Part shown: one piece after another, positions 21,075-33,519 of the stretch | Layout of the letters: each line of letters begins with the position of its first letter | Numbering within the stretch: the first letter of the stretch is position 1 | NCBI RefSeq assembly: GCF_040954835.1 | Contig: NC_090708.1 | Location: forward strand, 28,160,001 to 28,224,000 | Length of the DNA: 64,000 bases | DNA from: Lepisosteus oculatus | Taxonomy: Eukaryota; Chordata; Actinopteri; Semionotiformes; Lepisosteidae | Reading direction: 5' to 3' | Notes under the pieces: model-generated | The model's database searches: none | Seen by the model: the letters and a program-made list of their open reading frames with translations, nothing else | What the model was told of the DNA's origin: nothing | Program-made: the position numbers and the translations under genes

Positions 21075-22049
21075 ATGGAAAACCCCAACACCACTTTACA
21101 CACTGAATTCATGTTAATGCCAGTGCCAGGTCTGTAGGAGCATCACGATCCACTCTTCATCTACTTCCTCATCCTCTTCCTAGCCACCTTCCTGGGTAAT
21201 CTGCTCATCGTGGTGTTAGTGGCCCTGGACTACCGGCTCCACACACCCATGTACTTCTTCCTCTGGAACTTAAGTCTCCTAGATATTCTGCTGACAAGCA
21301 TCATCATTCCAAAGTTGTTAGCAGTGCTTCTGGGTCATAACAGAACCATTTCCTTCACTGGCTGCTTTGTACAGATGTACTTTTTTATCTCATAAGGGGC
21401 TACTGAAATATTACTTGTAGCAGTCATGGCTTATGACCGATATATTGCTGTAGTGAAACCACTTCATTACAACACAATCATGAGCGTCAAGGTCTGTATT
21501 ACAATGTCATACTCAGTCTGGGTGCTAGGTTTTCTTTTGCCTCTTTTGTCTGTAGCGCTGGCAAGCACTTTACCATACTGTCGCTACAATCTTATCCTGC
21601 ATATTGTCTGTGATTACTCTACTGTAATCTCATTAGCCTGTGGTGATGTTACAGAGCAAGTAAATTTTGCGTTGATTCTTGCCATGGTAGTTGTGTATAT
21701 GCCCTTTCTGTTTGTCCTGTGTTCCTACTACAGAATTGTATCTTCTGTAATAAAACTGAGAACTGTGGAGAACAGGAAGAAGGCCTTCTCAATGTGCTCT
21801 TCCCATGTAATTGTGGTAATAATACACTATGTTTCCACTGCAATGGAATATATTGCATTGAGAATGGAGCATATATCTTCTGGTGGGCTCATATTTATTG
21901 GTGGGCTGAATTACTTTATCACTCCTTTAGTCAACCCTATCATTTACAGCTTAAGGAATGAAAAAAATAGGGCAACAGCACAGAGATACTTTAGCATCAA
22001 GGCTCTGTTTCACTGGAATGTAAGGAAAATTGTTACTGCAACAAGATAG
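21075..22049 (+). pseudogene. Odorant receptor pseudogene (OR locus 1), two in-frame stops
   Basis: A seven-transmembrane odorant receptor of about 324 codons, otherwise in one frame. Seen: an N-terminal NTT glycosylation site, FLGNLLIVVLVALDYRLHTP (TM1 and loop 1), PMYFFLWNLSLLDIL (TM2), GCFVQMYFF (TM3), MAYDRYIAVVKPLHY (the OR signature after TM3), KAFSMCSSHVIVV (TM6) and PLVNPIIYSLRNEK (TM7). TAG at 21135-21137 replaces the CAG (Q) found in OR locus 2, and TAA at 21393-21395 lies at the end of TM3. No frameshift was seen. The best start is ATG 21075, matching the start of locus 2. An acceptor AG at 21007 fits a spliced upstream noncoding exon at 17811-17934. If functional it would signal odours through a G protein in sensory neuron cilia; as read it is dead. 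Confidence 0.9.
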
Positions 22050-23105
22050 GGACTGCAACATTATTTTTATATTTCGGGGTTAAAAATATCACCATTGATA
22101 AATGTATTTCAAACCGCATTGAAAGTAAAAGGTTCACGGTAATGTGTAAAACTTTCAATTTACATCACAAAATAAACACAATTTCCAGGTAACATAATCT
22201 GGATTTAGAGTGAGGCAATAAAACTTCCAGTGAGGTGAAGCAGCCCTATTACATTGTCCAATAAATAAATATTAGATATAAATCTCATGCAGATTGTTGG
22301 AACATTTCTGTAGTGAACAACCTGTATTTATCCTCTCGTACATTACATTACTCATAACAGCGACAAGTGAGCAGGAAGGAATGCTTCACATCACAATTTG
22401 CTCAAACATTTGTTCTCCGCTACACCGAGACTTGTAGTTTCTGACAAAATGGAGACTGTACAATACTTTTACAAAGTTTATTATTTTGTGCTTAATTTGC
22501 AATTGGTAAAATTTTGTGATACTGTTGATTAATTTGTTTGTTACTGAGATTTAATAACTGTCATGCTCGTAAACCCCTCCTGTTAAAGATGCTCCAGACC
22601 TTCCTAGTTTTGTACTTATCTCCTGCACCTGACTCCTGAACGCTTCCTGACAATAACCAGTCTGAGAAATTCAGACTACAGTTCCCTTTTAACTGGTCCA
22701 AGTATCTGAATAGTTGAAGTTAGGTCTTCCTGTCACAAACAAAATATTCAAGCTGTACCTGTAACTTGTGTGGAAACATCTAATTGTGCAGATATGTTTT
22801 TTAAAACAAGATTTTAATATTTGTAAAATCACATTTTCTTTGTATTCCTTGCAAAATTTTGAGTGAGATGTTTGATGATATTGCTTCTGTAAAGAAAACT
22901 TTGATATTAATGTTTTCTACCTTTGAAATAATCTTTATTTAATGTAAATGTAGATTCACTACATTTAGATAAGATTATTTTAAAATTATTTATTATCTAA
23001 AAATTAATTTAGATCGATTTGTACATGAGTGCAGAAAACATCCATGTCATATCAATAAATGAGCATGAAAATGAATTTGTAAATTTCCTGCTAATATATC
23101 TGCTA
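22050..23105. other. A/T-rich intergenic sequence, nothing recognised
   Basis: No coding similarity and no match that I noticed elsewhere in the window. It may be 3' flank of the OR locus. Confidence 0.3.
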
Positions 23106-24922
23106 CAGATGCAGCAATTCAAAATGCGCGGCACAAACCCACGGTATGGTAAACTACCCACAAGCCACCCCAGGGCACCGCGGTAAGTGATTGGCTGGCC
23201 AAAATGACCGACAGGGGCACTCGTGGTGCATTGGTTGGTAGTGAAAAGATTTAATCATTTAATGTCTTTACTGTGCACATTTTAATCCATTTAGTTTTGA
23301 ATATTTATATGGAATTTTACCACTAAAGGGAAATTTTAGTAGCTGAGCATAAAAAGAAGAGGAGCATAACGCATCTGAAGGTCATAAACGATATTAATTT
23401 AGGAACATAAACATTACTGTATGTAAGTAAACTGTACGGTGTATGGCTGGTCTTGGTAGTTTAAAGAAAAAATACACACCAGTCTTCCATTTCTCCCTTA
23501 ACATTTAAAGCATGAAAGTTTTATGAAACGGTACCCAAATATGTGATTGCTGTATAGAATGAATTTAAATTTTTTAAAATTATTTAACACGAAAATTAAG
23601 CTGTTTACATCTTCGGCCTGAGAACAGTCACCCGTTGCTACCCAACGCAGAAACACAGCCACTAACTAGCAAAGAGAGGACATTAGCTAGCCAATGTGAT
23701 AAAGAAATAAATGATTATTTTGTTTATTTCTTTTGCACATTTATTTGAACATTTCCATCAATTGTACAAGCACTTGGAAACTGTCCAATCCCTAGATCAT
23801 CAGGCATTTTCTTTTACGCTGCGGGCATTCTCCAAGTCTGGCACCAGTCTATGTCTTCTAGGATATAATGCCAGCGAACTCTTGTTTTTATGTTCACTAT
23901 AACAGACAATCTCCTTTGCTTTTAACCAAGCGTTTAATAATTTCCTAAAATGAAAATGATTTACTTTATTTCCCTCACGGGATCAATAAAAGTATCTATC
24001 ATCTATCTAAACTATGGGACAGAATTCTGGGGTCTCCCCATACCAGAGATTATGGTAGGGCTTCAGAATGGTGATTGGCTGACACCATCCGACACCCCTC
24101 TGATTGGAGAAAAAAGACGTGCTGGTTTGCTATACATACTGTACCAGGAAAAGGATTTCTTTCCATTCGAAACGTGTATTTTAAAAGTTTAAGAAGTAAA
24201 CAGATCGGGATAGTTAAAGACTTCGATGCTTAAAATGTTTAGGGAGAAATGGAATACTGGTGTGTATGTTTTCTTTAAAGTACCGAGACCAGCCATATAC
24301 TGTATGTTTAAGTTCCAAAATTAATATAGTTTATGGCCTTCACACGCGTTACAGTATGCTCCTATTCTTTTTATGCTCAGGTACTAAGATTTCCCTTCAG
24401 TGGTAAAATTCCATATAAATATTCAATACTTAAACGGGCACAGTTAAGACATTAAATATACATATACATACTGTATACAGTACAGTTTGCATACGGTAAT
24501 ATGTTTATGTTCCTAAATCAATCTCTTTTATGAGCATGTGAAAGGCATGGTGAATCGCTTCTCAAAAATTACTGTACTTTGCATGATTGGAAACAAATGC
24601 GTGATTGCGAAATGCTGTGGTGTTACTTTTACAAAGATGGTCAATGAAAAAAAGAATGTGGACCAGGGCAATACTTTGAGTTTACAGCTTGTCCAAGGTC
24701 ATTCATTATTAATACTATTAGTAATATCTTCGTTAAAGACTTTGATGGCGACAGCTCAAACATGAGAGGTTGAGCTTTATTAGCTCCACCTTGCGGAAAT
24801 TCCGGATACTATTATTTTACTTGCGGTATTATAGGAGAATTTACGGTAACTCGCGGTAGACTGCATAAAGAGCACCGCAAAATAATGCGGTATTGCCCGC
24901 TCATTTTGAATGGCTTCATCTG
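23106..24922. mobile_element. Element C: compact CAGATG-family element, both ends present
   Basis: Left terminus CAGATGCAGCAATTCAAAAT and right terminus ATTTTGAATGGCTTCATCTG, flanked by TA on both sides (23104-23105, 24923-24924). Length 1817 bp. Left half 23106-24190 matches 28038-29105 of element A; right half 24240-24922 matches 37125-37802. It is therefore a short version of element A without the 8-kb middle. No coding capacity. The subterminal region is rich in GCGGTA and TACCGC motifs. Confidence 0.85.
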
Positions 24923-24924
24923 TA

Positions 24925-25985
24925 TATTGTCAGTGGTATTATAACCTTGTATTCTGATTTAATCAGATTTCAGAATATAATTGTGTCCTTATCTGTTCAG
25001 TATAGGAGATTTCTAAGGAAATGTAGGTTCTTGCTCCAGAAGGTGATGGTGGACCAATAGGAGAAACCCCTCCACGTAGAGCAGAAGCAAAAAGTAATAA
25101 TGGTAGTATGGTCACTGGGTATATTCTGCTCTTGGATGTGCCATCCTTCTGATGAGAAATCATATTCATGTTTGGATTACTTGACCATTAAAGAACACAT
25201 GGAATTTTCTGTGTGTGTTATGTCTGCTCTCCGTGAAGCTGCGGGGCATGTGCAGCAGAAGTGGCCATGCCTTCTCCCTCCTGTTTGCCCTCCACTGGTT
25301 GCTGAGAAAACAATATACTCATAGGACTTGAATGCAATGAGAAATCAGTATGCATCGGGTGCTGCAGGAAGTTTAAGTCCTGGTATTACATTTTCAGTCC
25401 CTGTTCTATTCTGCCCTCCACTTTCAGACCTCCAGGCTAATCTTTTATGCACTGTCCCCTTCCCTTCCTGATCTGGGCTCTATGAAGCTGAGTCCCTTCT
25501 GGACCACACTTACCACTACCCCTGGACTATGATGACCATGCTCTTGGGTCCGGAATATTTTATCTTTAACAAGTTATTAATTTGATTATCACAAAACAGT
25601 TTGGTTAGGTATGCCATGATGGGATTTTTTAAATTGGATAGCCCTGAAAAGTAAACACACCAATACAATAAAAAAATAGCAGTTTATAGCAGTTTGAGGG
25701 AAAACAAAAAGACAAAACAAAACAAAAGCCATGTGTCACCAAGTGACAAAATGAGTGTGGGGCAATAAGTGTGAAGGACTATGTTGATTTTATATTTCTA
25801 TAGAATGACCAGTGTCTATCTAAGAGTGGTACATTTATCTTTTCTTGTTCTCAAACTTCTCATTTATCAAAAGTTCCTCTTGCATGGAAACTAATTCCAA
25901 CACAGTTCAGAGGTGACATGTGGGTTTGTCAGACGTGACTAACTGGGCCACAGATGGAGAGAGAGAACTTTAGAACAGGGTACAA
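24925..25985. other. Intergenic sequence, nothing recognised
   Basis: No gene or repeat that I can name. Short open frames here show no family motifs. Confidence 0.3.
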
Positions 25986-25989
25986 ACAC

Positions 25990-26095
25990 AGAATTTTATT
26001 ACAAATGTATGTATATTTTATTTATTGTTGTTGTCATTCTGTAAAGCACTTTGAGAAGGTGGTATGTAAAATAAATTTGATTATTATAAGCATGT
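25990..26095 (+). repeat. L2-like LINE 3' tail fragment
   Basis: TGTAAAGCACTTTGAGAAGG then AAATAAATTTGATTATTAT, the characteristic L2-type tail also seen at 7960-8065. Confidence 0.5.
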
Positions 26096-26267
26096 TAATT
26101 ATGTGGATAAAATGATAAAAAGGGTCCTAGCACACTTAAAATTGTGAGGTGGCCATGAAACTAGCTCTTTTTTTCATTTAAAGACACAAATGGCCTGCAC
26201 ATTTTTAGTACAATTACTTAAGCTCATATTCTAGAGGTATACTACTTATTCCAGTGGTAAATTTATA

Positions 26268-26785
26268 CCAGCAGCCATATCACCCTGCAACTCACAACTG
26301 GCAACACACTGAAGCTAAGCAGGTGTGAGGCTGGTCAGTAACTGGATGGGAGACTCCTGGGAAAAACTAAGTTTGCTGCTGGAAGAGGTGTTAGTGGGGC
26401 CAGCAGGGAGCACTCACCTTGTGGTCCACATGGGTCCTAATGCCCCAGTATAGTGATGGGGACACTATACTGTAAACAGGTGCTGTCCTTTGGATGAGAT
26501 GTAAAACCGAGGTCCTGACTCTCTGTGGTCATTTAAAATCCCAGGGTGTTTCCTGAAAAGAGTAGGGGTGTAACCCCTGGCCAAATTACTCTGCTCTCCT
26601 CCCCACTAATAGATGATGTGTGGTGAGCGTTCTGGTGCACTATGGCTGCCATCTCATCATCCAGGTGGATGCTGCACATTGGTGGTGGTGGAGGGGAGTC
26701 CCCATTACCTGTAAAGCGCTTTGAGTGTAGTGTCCAGAAAAGTGCTATGTAAGTGTAAACAATTATTATTAAATATTATTATTAC
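26268..26785 (+). mobile_element. 5S-rRNA-derived SINE (SINE3 type), copy 2
   Basis: The head CCAGCAGCCATATCACCCTG, CTGAAGCTAAGCAGG, GGTCAGTAACTGGATGGGAG follows 5S rRNA, including the internal control region. The body and tail match copy 1 (15415-15981) in inverted orientation, ending in AAGTGTAAACAATTATTATT. Confidence 0.88.
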
Positions 26786-27429
26786 TTAAAAGATGCCTTA
26801 TATTTCGGAATGAAAACAATAAGAGTTTTATTTTTGTACTCTCTGTTTCAGACAGACATAGAATCGAGCAGAAAGAACACGACAGACAAAAAAATCCTGG
26901 CACTTTGGTTTATGTTGAAGCTTTTGAAGTAATCGACCTGTGCTAAAGTCAGCACCAGTGCTTACAAGCCTAATCCTAAACCCTTCACTAAAGCTAAACT
27001 AAAGTTTCCTAGCTCCACAGCAATGGTTGTTTTTCAAACAACACCATTAACCATTGGAGGTAATCATGTTACACAGCAATTGCTTTTGTTAGGCTTTAGA
27101 AATAAATATATATATAAACTTTTCTGTTTTTATTGATATATGTCTGGAACAAACAGACTTGGTATAGAGAAAAAGGATAGCCAGGGTTGTTATTTAGATA
27201 TTGGTGTATATAGAGAGGAATGTATTAAATTAGATATTGTATGTCTTTACAAATCAGTATTCCAGCTATCAGTATCATAGCTGTATTGAACATATGAAAA
27301 TGAGCACGAATATCAAGATCCACTGGCATTACTTCAGTTTAGTGTGGCCTAATAAGAGATATTTTAGTATCAGTATTCAGTGGGACAGATAATGATACAG
27401 ATTGTACCTAATACTATACCTACTCACAC

Positions 27430-28037
27430 CTGGACAGGGCTGGCAACACTGTAAGGATCATGTTTTTCGACTTCTCCAGTGCCTTCAACACCACCCAGCC
27501 CTTACTTCTAAGGGGGAACCTGGAGGAGATGCAAGTCGATGCCTCCATGACCTCGTGGATCACTGACTACCTGACAGGCAGACCACAGTCTGTGAGACTT
27601 CGGAACTGTGTGTCTGAACAGGTAATGAGTAGCACAGGGGCACCTCAAGGGACAGTTCTTTCTCCATTCCTCTTCACCCTCTATACTTCGGACTTTAAGT
27701 ACAACTCAAAGTCATGCCACCTGCAGAAGTTCTCAGATGACTCTGCAATTGTGGGATGTATCAAGGGTGAGGAGGAGGAGTACAGAGGACTGGTCAGCAG
27801 CTTTGTGGAGTGGTGTGGGGGAACTACTTGGAACTGAATTTAACAAAGACAAAGGAACTGGTGGTAGATTTCAGGAGGAAAAAGGTCAAACCTACTCCTG
27901 TCTACATCCATGGGAGTACATCGACGATAGACTGGAATGGTCTAAGAACATCAAGGCCATCTATAAGAAGAGACAGAGCCGACTTTACTTCTTGAGGAGG
28001 CTCAGGTCCTTCAATGTATGTAGTAAGATGCTACATA
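27430..28037 (+). pseudogene. Rex1/Babar-like LINE, reverse transcriptase part, upstream of element A
   Basis: The open stretch from 27460 begins MFFDFSSAFNT (RT motif with the first catalytic D), then STGAPQGTVLSPFLFTLYTS and FSDDSAIVG (the FxDD catalytic pair), then in another frame after a frameshift near 27815, TKELVVDFRRKK, and finally SRLYFLRRLRSFNVCSKML. This order is that of the fish Rex1/Babar group of CR1-superclade LINEs. The 5' end is truncated before 27430, as is common for LINE inserts. Coding stops at 28037, where element A is inserted; the missing 3' part is at 37805-38217. Confidence 0.85.
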
Positions 28038-29191
28038 CAGATGCAGCCATTCAAAATGCGCGGCAAAAACCCACGGTACAGTAACCTACCCGCAGGGCAC
28101 CGCGGTAAGTGATTGGCTGGCCAAAATGACCGACAGGGGCACTCGTGGTGCATTGATTGGTAGTGAAAAGATTTAATCATTTAATGTCTTTACTGTGCAC
28201 ATTTTAATCCGCTTAGTTTTGAATATTTATATGGAATTTTACCACTAAAGGGAAATTTTAGTAGCTGAGCATAAAAAGAAGAGGAGCATAACGCATCTGA
28301 AGGTCATAAACGATATTAATTTAGGAACATAAACATTACTGTATGTACATTAACTGTACTGTGTATGGCCGGTCTTGATAGTTTAAAGAAAAAATACACA
28401 CCAGTCTTCCATTTCTCCCTAAACATTTTAAGCATGAAAGTTTTATGAAACGGTACCCAAATATGTGATTGCTGTATAGAATGAATTTAAATTTTTAAAA
28501 TTATTTAACACGGAAATTAAGCTGTTTACATCTTCCGCCCGTTGCTACCCAACGCAGAAACACAGCCACTAACTAGCAAAGAGAGGACATTAGCTAGCCA
28601 ATATGATAAAGAAATAAATGATTATTTTGTTTATTTCTTTTGCACATTTATTTTAATATTTCCATCGATTTTACAAGCACTTGGAAACTGTCCAATCCCT
28701 AGATCATCAGGCATTTTCTTTTACGCTGCGGGCATTCTCCAAGTCTGGCACCAGTCTGTGTCTTCTAGGATATAATGCCAGCGAACTCTTGTTTTTATGT
28801 TCACTATAACAGACAATCTCCTTTGCTTTTAACCGAGCGTTTAATAATTTCCTAAAATGAAAATGATTTACTTTATTTCCCTCACGGGATCAATAAAAGT
28901 ATCTATCATCTATCTAAACTATGGGACAGAATTCTGGGGTCTCCCCATACCAGAGATTATGGTAGGGCTTCAGAATGGTGATTGGCTGACACCATCCGAC
29001 ACCCCTCTGATTGGAGAAAAAAGACGTGCTGGTTTGCTATACATATAGTACTGTACCAGGAAGAGAATTTCTTTCTGTTCGAAACGTGTATTTTAAAAGT
29101 TTAAGAAGTAAAAACCTTACAGCGTACACAGATTTCGTCATCTTTGTCTTATGCATAATAATGTTCACCGCTCTGTCTAGCAAATTAATAA

Positions 29192-29481
29192 TAAACTTTA
29201 TTTTATATAGCGTTTTAAACGAAGAAGTAATTAGATTGCTCATAAACCTAATCACTTGTACGTATTTTAGCCCTAAATGAATTAATAGCAAACATGGTTT
29301 ACATAAAATACATTTTTCCAAGAAAGTTTATAATAATACGATCTATAGTTGAAATCTGAGCCTAAATAAAAAGAAAAAGCATTTTCAGAGAGCAATCACG
29401 CTGTGTTTATGTAGAAAAAGCGATTAGGTTTATGAACAATCTAATTACCTATTCGCTTAAAACGCTATATAAAATAAAGTT
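29192..29481. repeat. Internal inverted repeat (hairpin) in element A
   Basis: Arm 29192-29258 and arm 29415-29481 are inverted copies of about 67 bases (TATATAGCGTTTTAA, then TAATTAGATTG, then CATAAACCTAATC), separated by about 155 bases. Single arm-like copies occur at 40735-40810, 34213-34260 and 58745-58795. Confidence 0.8.
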
Positions 29482-29499
29482 TATTTAGAGATGAATGAT

Positions 29500-30477
29500 C
29501 AGTGTCGCAGTTTAAATAATTTTTGTAGGAGGGCTTGGACAGATTCCAAGTGCATTTCTGCAATTTACGTTGCATTGTCCAATGTTCTGTTGTAATACAG
29601 GCTAGAATACAGTTACAGTAGTCTAAGCTTTATCAGCCTATTTAAAATATTTTTTTCGAATCCCCGGCGGAACACACTCCATAGGAATCAGCGCTTTTAT
29701 ACAGTATATCGCCGCGAAACACATATATTTAAACACAAGTTTACGATTTAAATCAAAACGCGATTCAAATCAATATAAATGTATATTTTGTAACGCATAG
29801 GTGACTATTCATTAGTATTAAAAAGACTTAAATTCGATCATGTCGTGATATTTAGAAATATACATTTGTTTGGTGCGAGTGAGGTTTTATTTAATCTCTG
29901 ACCAAGGGAAACATTTCATTTTTTCAAAGAAATGTTTGTTAAAAAATAAAATCATAGTTCCATGGGATTCAATCATATTCATACATTTTAGAAACGTTTC
30001 ATCCATACAAACACCACAAAACTATTCTCGATTGTATTTCTGAATGGTATGTTACACTCAATTCACTGTTTTAAATACATCTAATTAAGAAAGTTAGATG
30101 TTAGCATAAACTATTAGCAATAATATTACATATAGCACTGTAATACGTTGTTGCACTTTCCCCCGCATCTTGTAAAAATATATTTTCATTGTTCAAATAT
30201 ACATTAAATCTGACTATCATATAATAAGTTAAATACAAAACTAAAGAAAAAATAGGGTTAAATATAATTCAAAATATTTTGCTAACAATGTTAACTGTTT
30301 ATAAATAATAAATTGTATTAACTAAAGAGTAGGATGGCACAGTTGTTAGTATGCTTTTTGTTTTGTTTTGTTTTTCATAAATACAACGGTAGTACCTGAT
30401 GTCTCAGTGGCTTTCAAAATTAAATTATGCATGCAAACCTGTGAACTAGAAAGATAACTAAGATATCCACCCATTTA
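29500..30477. repeat. Element A interior, shared with 57200-57720
   Basis: No gene. 29985-30490 is collinear with 57215-57730 (ACAAACACCACAAAACTATT and onward). 29500-29980 is collinear with 40830-41290 in element B. These are inter-element duplications, not separate genes. Confidence 0.7.
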
Positions 30478-32310
30478 TAATGGTGGCAAAGTGGTTAGCA
30501 TTGCTATCTTGGAGCACTGGGGTCCTAGGTTCAATTCCTGCCATCCTGTGTGTGTGGGGTTTGCATGTTCTCTCTGGGTTACATGGTTTTTCTCCATATG
30601 TGTCCCTCTCGCACTCCAAAACATACTGGTGTAAGAAAACCGGCTCAGGGACGCCAAATATGTAGTCATTCATAGCCGTTCAGGGACGCCATAAATGTAA
30701 TGTTGTGGCTCTCTGAAGGCACCAGTTCTGTAGGGTTTGGGCATTTACTGAGACAATTATTAATTGTAGCAGTAAATCACAAAGTTGATTATTTTGATGG
30801 CTTTAGAATCCAACCATGCGATATAACTCAAACAACGCACACACACAGGTACTAATACACGAGGATACATTTATTAATACATAGAATATGCATGTAAACC
30901 TAACAGATCTTATCAAGAGGGTTATCACAATACAAAAGGTATATTTGGTCAGTTACAAAGAGTTACATATATCAAGAGGACATACGTTCAGTATATCATT
31001 CATTAAGACCGTTTCATAAATGAACTTGGTTATAACTTCTACATTCGATACTCAAAACAAGTACATAACTCTCAGGAATTAAATTGATATCAACTGGTTG
31101 GGATAACAATTGAATTCTCGAGCTGTAATGCATTGAAGTTGAATACTCATCCAATCTTTGGGGATTCAGATCTCCTGCGGGCACAAACAAACAGTTCCAG
31201 GCTGTTGCTGTCCAATCCGCGCTCTCTGGCTCCGTGCCAGGCTCTGCTGTGCGGCTTGCGACAGTGCGCTGCTGATGCTCACTGTTGGCTTTAACTAGCA
31301 AAGTTTGTGCACAGGAGAAAAGATGACTGTGGGTCCCAGCAAGTCAGGAAGAGGACCGGTTCGTTCCTGATGAAGAGCTAGTTCTAAATAGTGATTCAGC
31401 TGTCCACAGTTCCGACCTGTTCACGAGGCCTGCTGCTGGTGCTAACCTCGGGTGGATCCTCTGGTTATTCTCTGGCAACCTCCGCTCTCGACTCTTAGAA
31501 CAAAGGAAAGTTCTGGCACTCGGACACACTGGCTGTTCCGTGGTTGTCCGGGCTGAGTCTCAGGATGGTCAGGAGGCGCGCTGCGAGAATGTCCTGCCCT
31601 TGGGAGCCTTCTGCTCCTGGGCCGTCCTGCCCTGGAATTCTCCTTTGAATTCCCTTTAGAAAAGTCCACAGAAATCTCCTGAATCCCTTCCTTCTGAATC
31701 TTACTGAATCCCAAAGGCTCTCTGTGTTGCCTGTTATTACCTGGAGGAACTTCAGCTCATTGATTGGCTGAAAGTTCCATGGGCATCAGAGTCCCACGTG
31801 GGTTACTCGGCCCTACCAGTCCCTGATTGGTTGATCAAGGTGAGATATGAGTCACTTACTCCTGACACTTAGGAATGCAGTCCAGATGTCCAACTGGCAC
31901 TCCCTAGACAGATAGGCACCAATGGATGACCATTGATCATGATAGCCAGGCTAAGCTAAGTGCATCCCCCTTTGGGAGCTTGTTTCTTATCAAAAGAAAA
32001 CATCTTAAATCAGCCTGCATGAATAGTTTCTCTGTGGCTGCAACCACAGAGATGAACAGAGAGATGAGGCCTAATTTGGGAAAGCTCAGAAACACTTAAT
32101 TCTTTCTTATTAATAAGCCTCGCCGCTACACTGGTAAGTTAATTGGTTTATGGGAAAACTGGCCCTGGTGTGTGTGTGTTTGTGTCTGTCTGTCCTGTGA
32201 TGGACTGGCGCTATGTTCAGGGTGTATTCTGCCTTGTATCCGTTGCTTAGTGGGATAGGCTCCAAATCCTCTGTACTGGATAAAGAGATTAGAAATGGAT
32301 GGAAGTAAAG
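30478..32310 (+). mobile_element. tRNA-derived SINE split by an LTR insertion
   Basis: The left part 30478-30629 has an A-box-like GTGGTTAGCATTG, a B-box-like GGTTCAATTCC, and GGTTTGCATGTTCTC. The right part 32131-32310 continues with AAGTTAATTGGTTTATGGG, GTCCTGTGATGGACTGGCG, GGGATAGGCTCCAAATCC and AGAAATGGATGGA. This is the standard order of a common fish tRNA-type SINE. The CTGG at 30626-30629 is repeated at 32131-32134 around the LTR insertion. A truncated copy of the head is at 57710-57750. Confidence 0.75.
30630..32130 (+). mobile_element. LTR insertion C with primer-site remnants
   Basis: Flanked by the 4-bp duplication CTGG. The main LTR runs from TGTAATG at 30696 to CGCCGCTACA at 32130, same orientation as the LTR at 49087. 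Before it, 30681-30695 reads CAGGGACGCCATAAA, a remnant of the tRNA-Asn primer site plus spacer; a second CAGGGACGCCA lies at 30646-30656. This looks like an LTR plus a shred of internal sequence left by deletion or recombination. It is inside a SINE inside element A. Confidence 0.75.
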
Positions 32311-32929
32311 GCACTGTGTGGATGGAACTATACACAGTTTTAGAAACCCACTATGAAATGGCAGCATCTCACCGAGAATAAAATATTTTATAGTGCTGGC
32401 TTAAGGAAACAGCCTTTCCACCTCTCTTGCACATCAGTATCCATACCTAGTTATTTAAATTGCCTCTAATTATAAACATCGTAATATGCTGGATTTGTGG
32501 ATCCGCATCAGCTATGTTTGCCCGTTCCTTCAATTCATGTGCATCCAACACACAGTTCAAGGCTAGCAACTACATAAAATCTAAATTACAATCCTCATTT
32601 CAGTATCTATGTAAACATACAGTCTGTTAACTTCATCATCTTCATCAAAAGTATGCCTAACCCCATTAGGAAGTGTACTTGTTATCAGTGTATTCCTCAG
32701 CTATCCCAAAATTATCTTCTTCTTACCAACATCTCTAGTCTTTTATCCTGCAATAACTCAGCCAACACTTAAATCTCCAAAAGCTTCTTGTGTTAATTTC
32801 TTGAAGTCACAAATATCATGTGTAAATACTGGCCATGTAATACTCTGCATTGTGGAATAATAGTTTATTTTAAAGGGAACTAGAGAAACTAAGAACTAGA
32901 GAAATCAAGAAAGGCTTTTTTTTCTAGAA
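32311..32929. other. No feature seen
   Basis: A/T-rich sequence within element A, between the SINE and the L2 fragment. Nothing recognisable. Confidence 0.25.
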
Positions 32930-33470
32930 TTAATAAATGCACATCCTGTTCACTGGGGAAATTAAATCCACACTGAGCAATCTTCAATATGTTCAGAATA
33001 TGACAGCGAGAATCCTATCAGGGATGCATTACACCTGTTTTCAAGTCCTTGCATTGGTTATCTATCAGGTTTCGAGTCAACTTCAAAATCCTCATCCTCA
33101 TTCAGTACCTACAGTATATGGCTTATTATCTGTCTACTCCCCACCTTTGTTCGTCTGACTCTGGTCTTCTAGCTGTCCTCAAGAACATCTACATTCTGTG
33201 GGTGACAGGGTCTTCTCTAGCTGCACCCCAGAGCTCTCAATTTGTATTCCCAGTGATATCAGTCACGTAACCTGAGTGCATTTAAATTTTAAATTTAAGA
33301 CTTAGTGTCTGTATCTGTTTCATTTTCACCACTAACTGCTTGTCTTTCTTATATGTATTTACTTTGTAATCTGTGGTCCTTTTATCTGTTTTTATATCTA
33401 CTGTATTGCTTTGAGATGCCACTTTTAAAGGTGATATATAAAATAAAGTTTTTTATTATTGTTATAGAGA
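32930..33470 (+). pseudogene. L2-like LINE 3' fragment
   Basis: Frameshifted coding traces: KSTLSNLQYVQNMTARILSG, then in another frame LSIRFRVNFKILILI and later a GDRA-like VTGSS stretch. These follow the C-terminal RT region seen intact in order at 4768-5370. A 3' tail follows (TGCTTTGAGATGCCACTTTT then AATAAAGTTTTTTATTATTG). A short, dead 3' end typical of 5'-truncated LINE copies. Confidence 0.75.
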
Positions 33471-33519
33471 AACATGATCAGTTTTCGCTGGTTCAGATAA
33501 AAAGATCTAAAGCATACTA

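Noticed and set aside
29011-29321. Overlapping 89- and 94-codon frames on both strands
   Set aside because: They cover the inverted repeat 29192-29481 and element A sequence; not coding.
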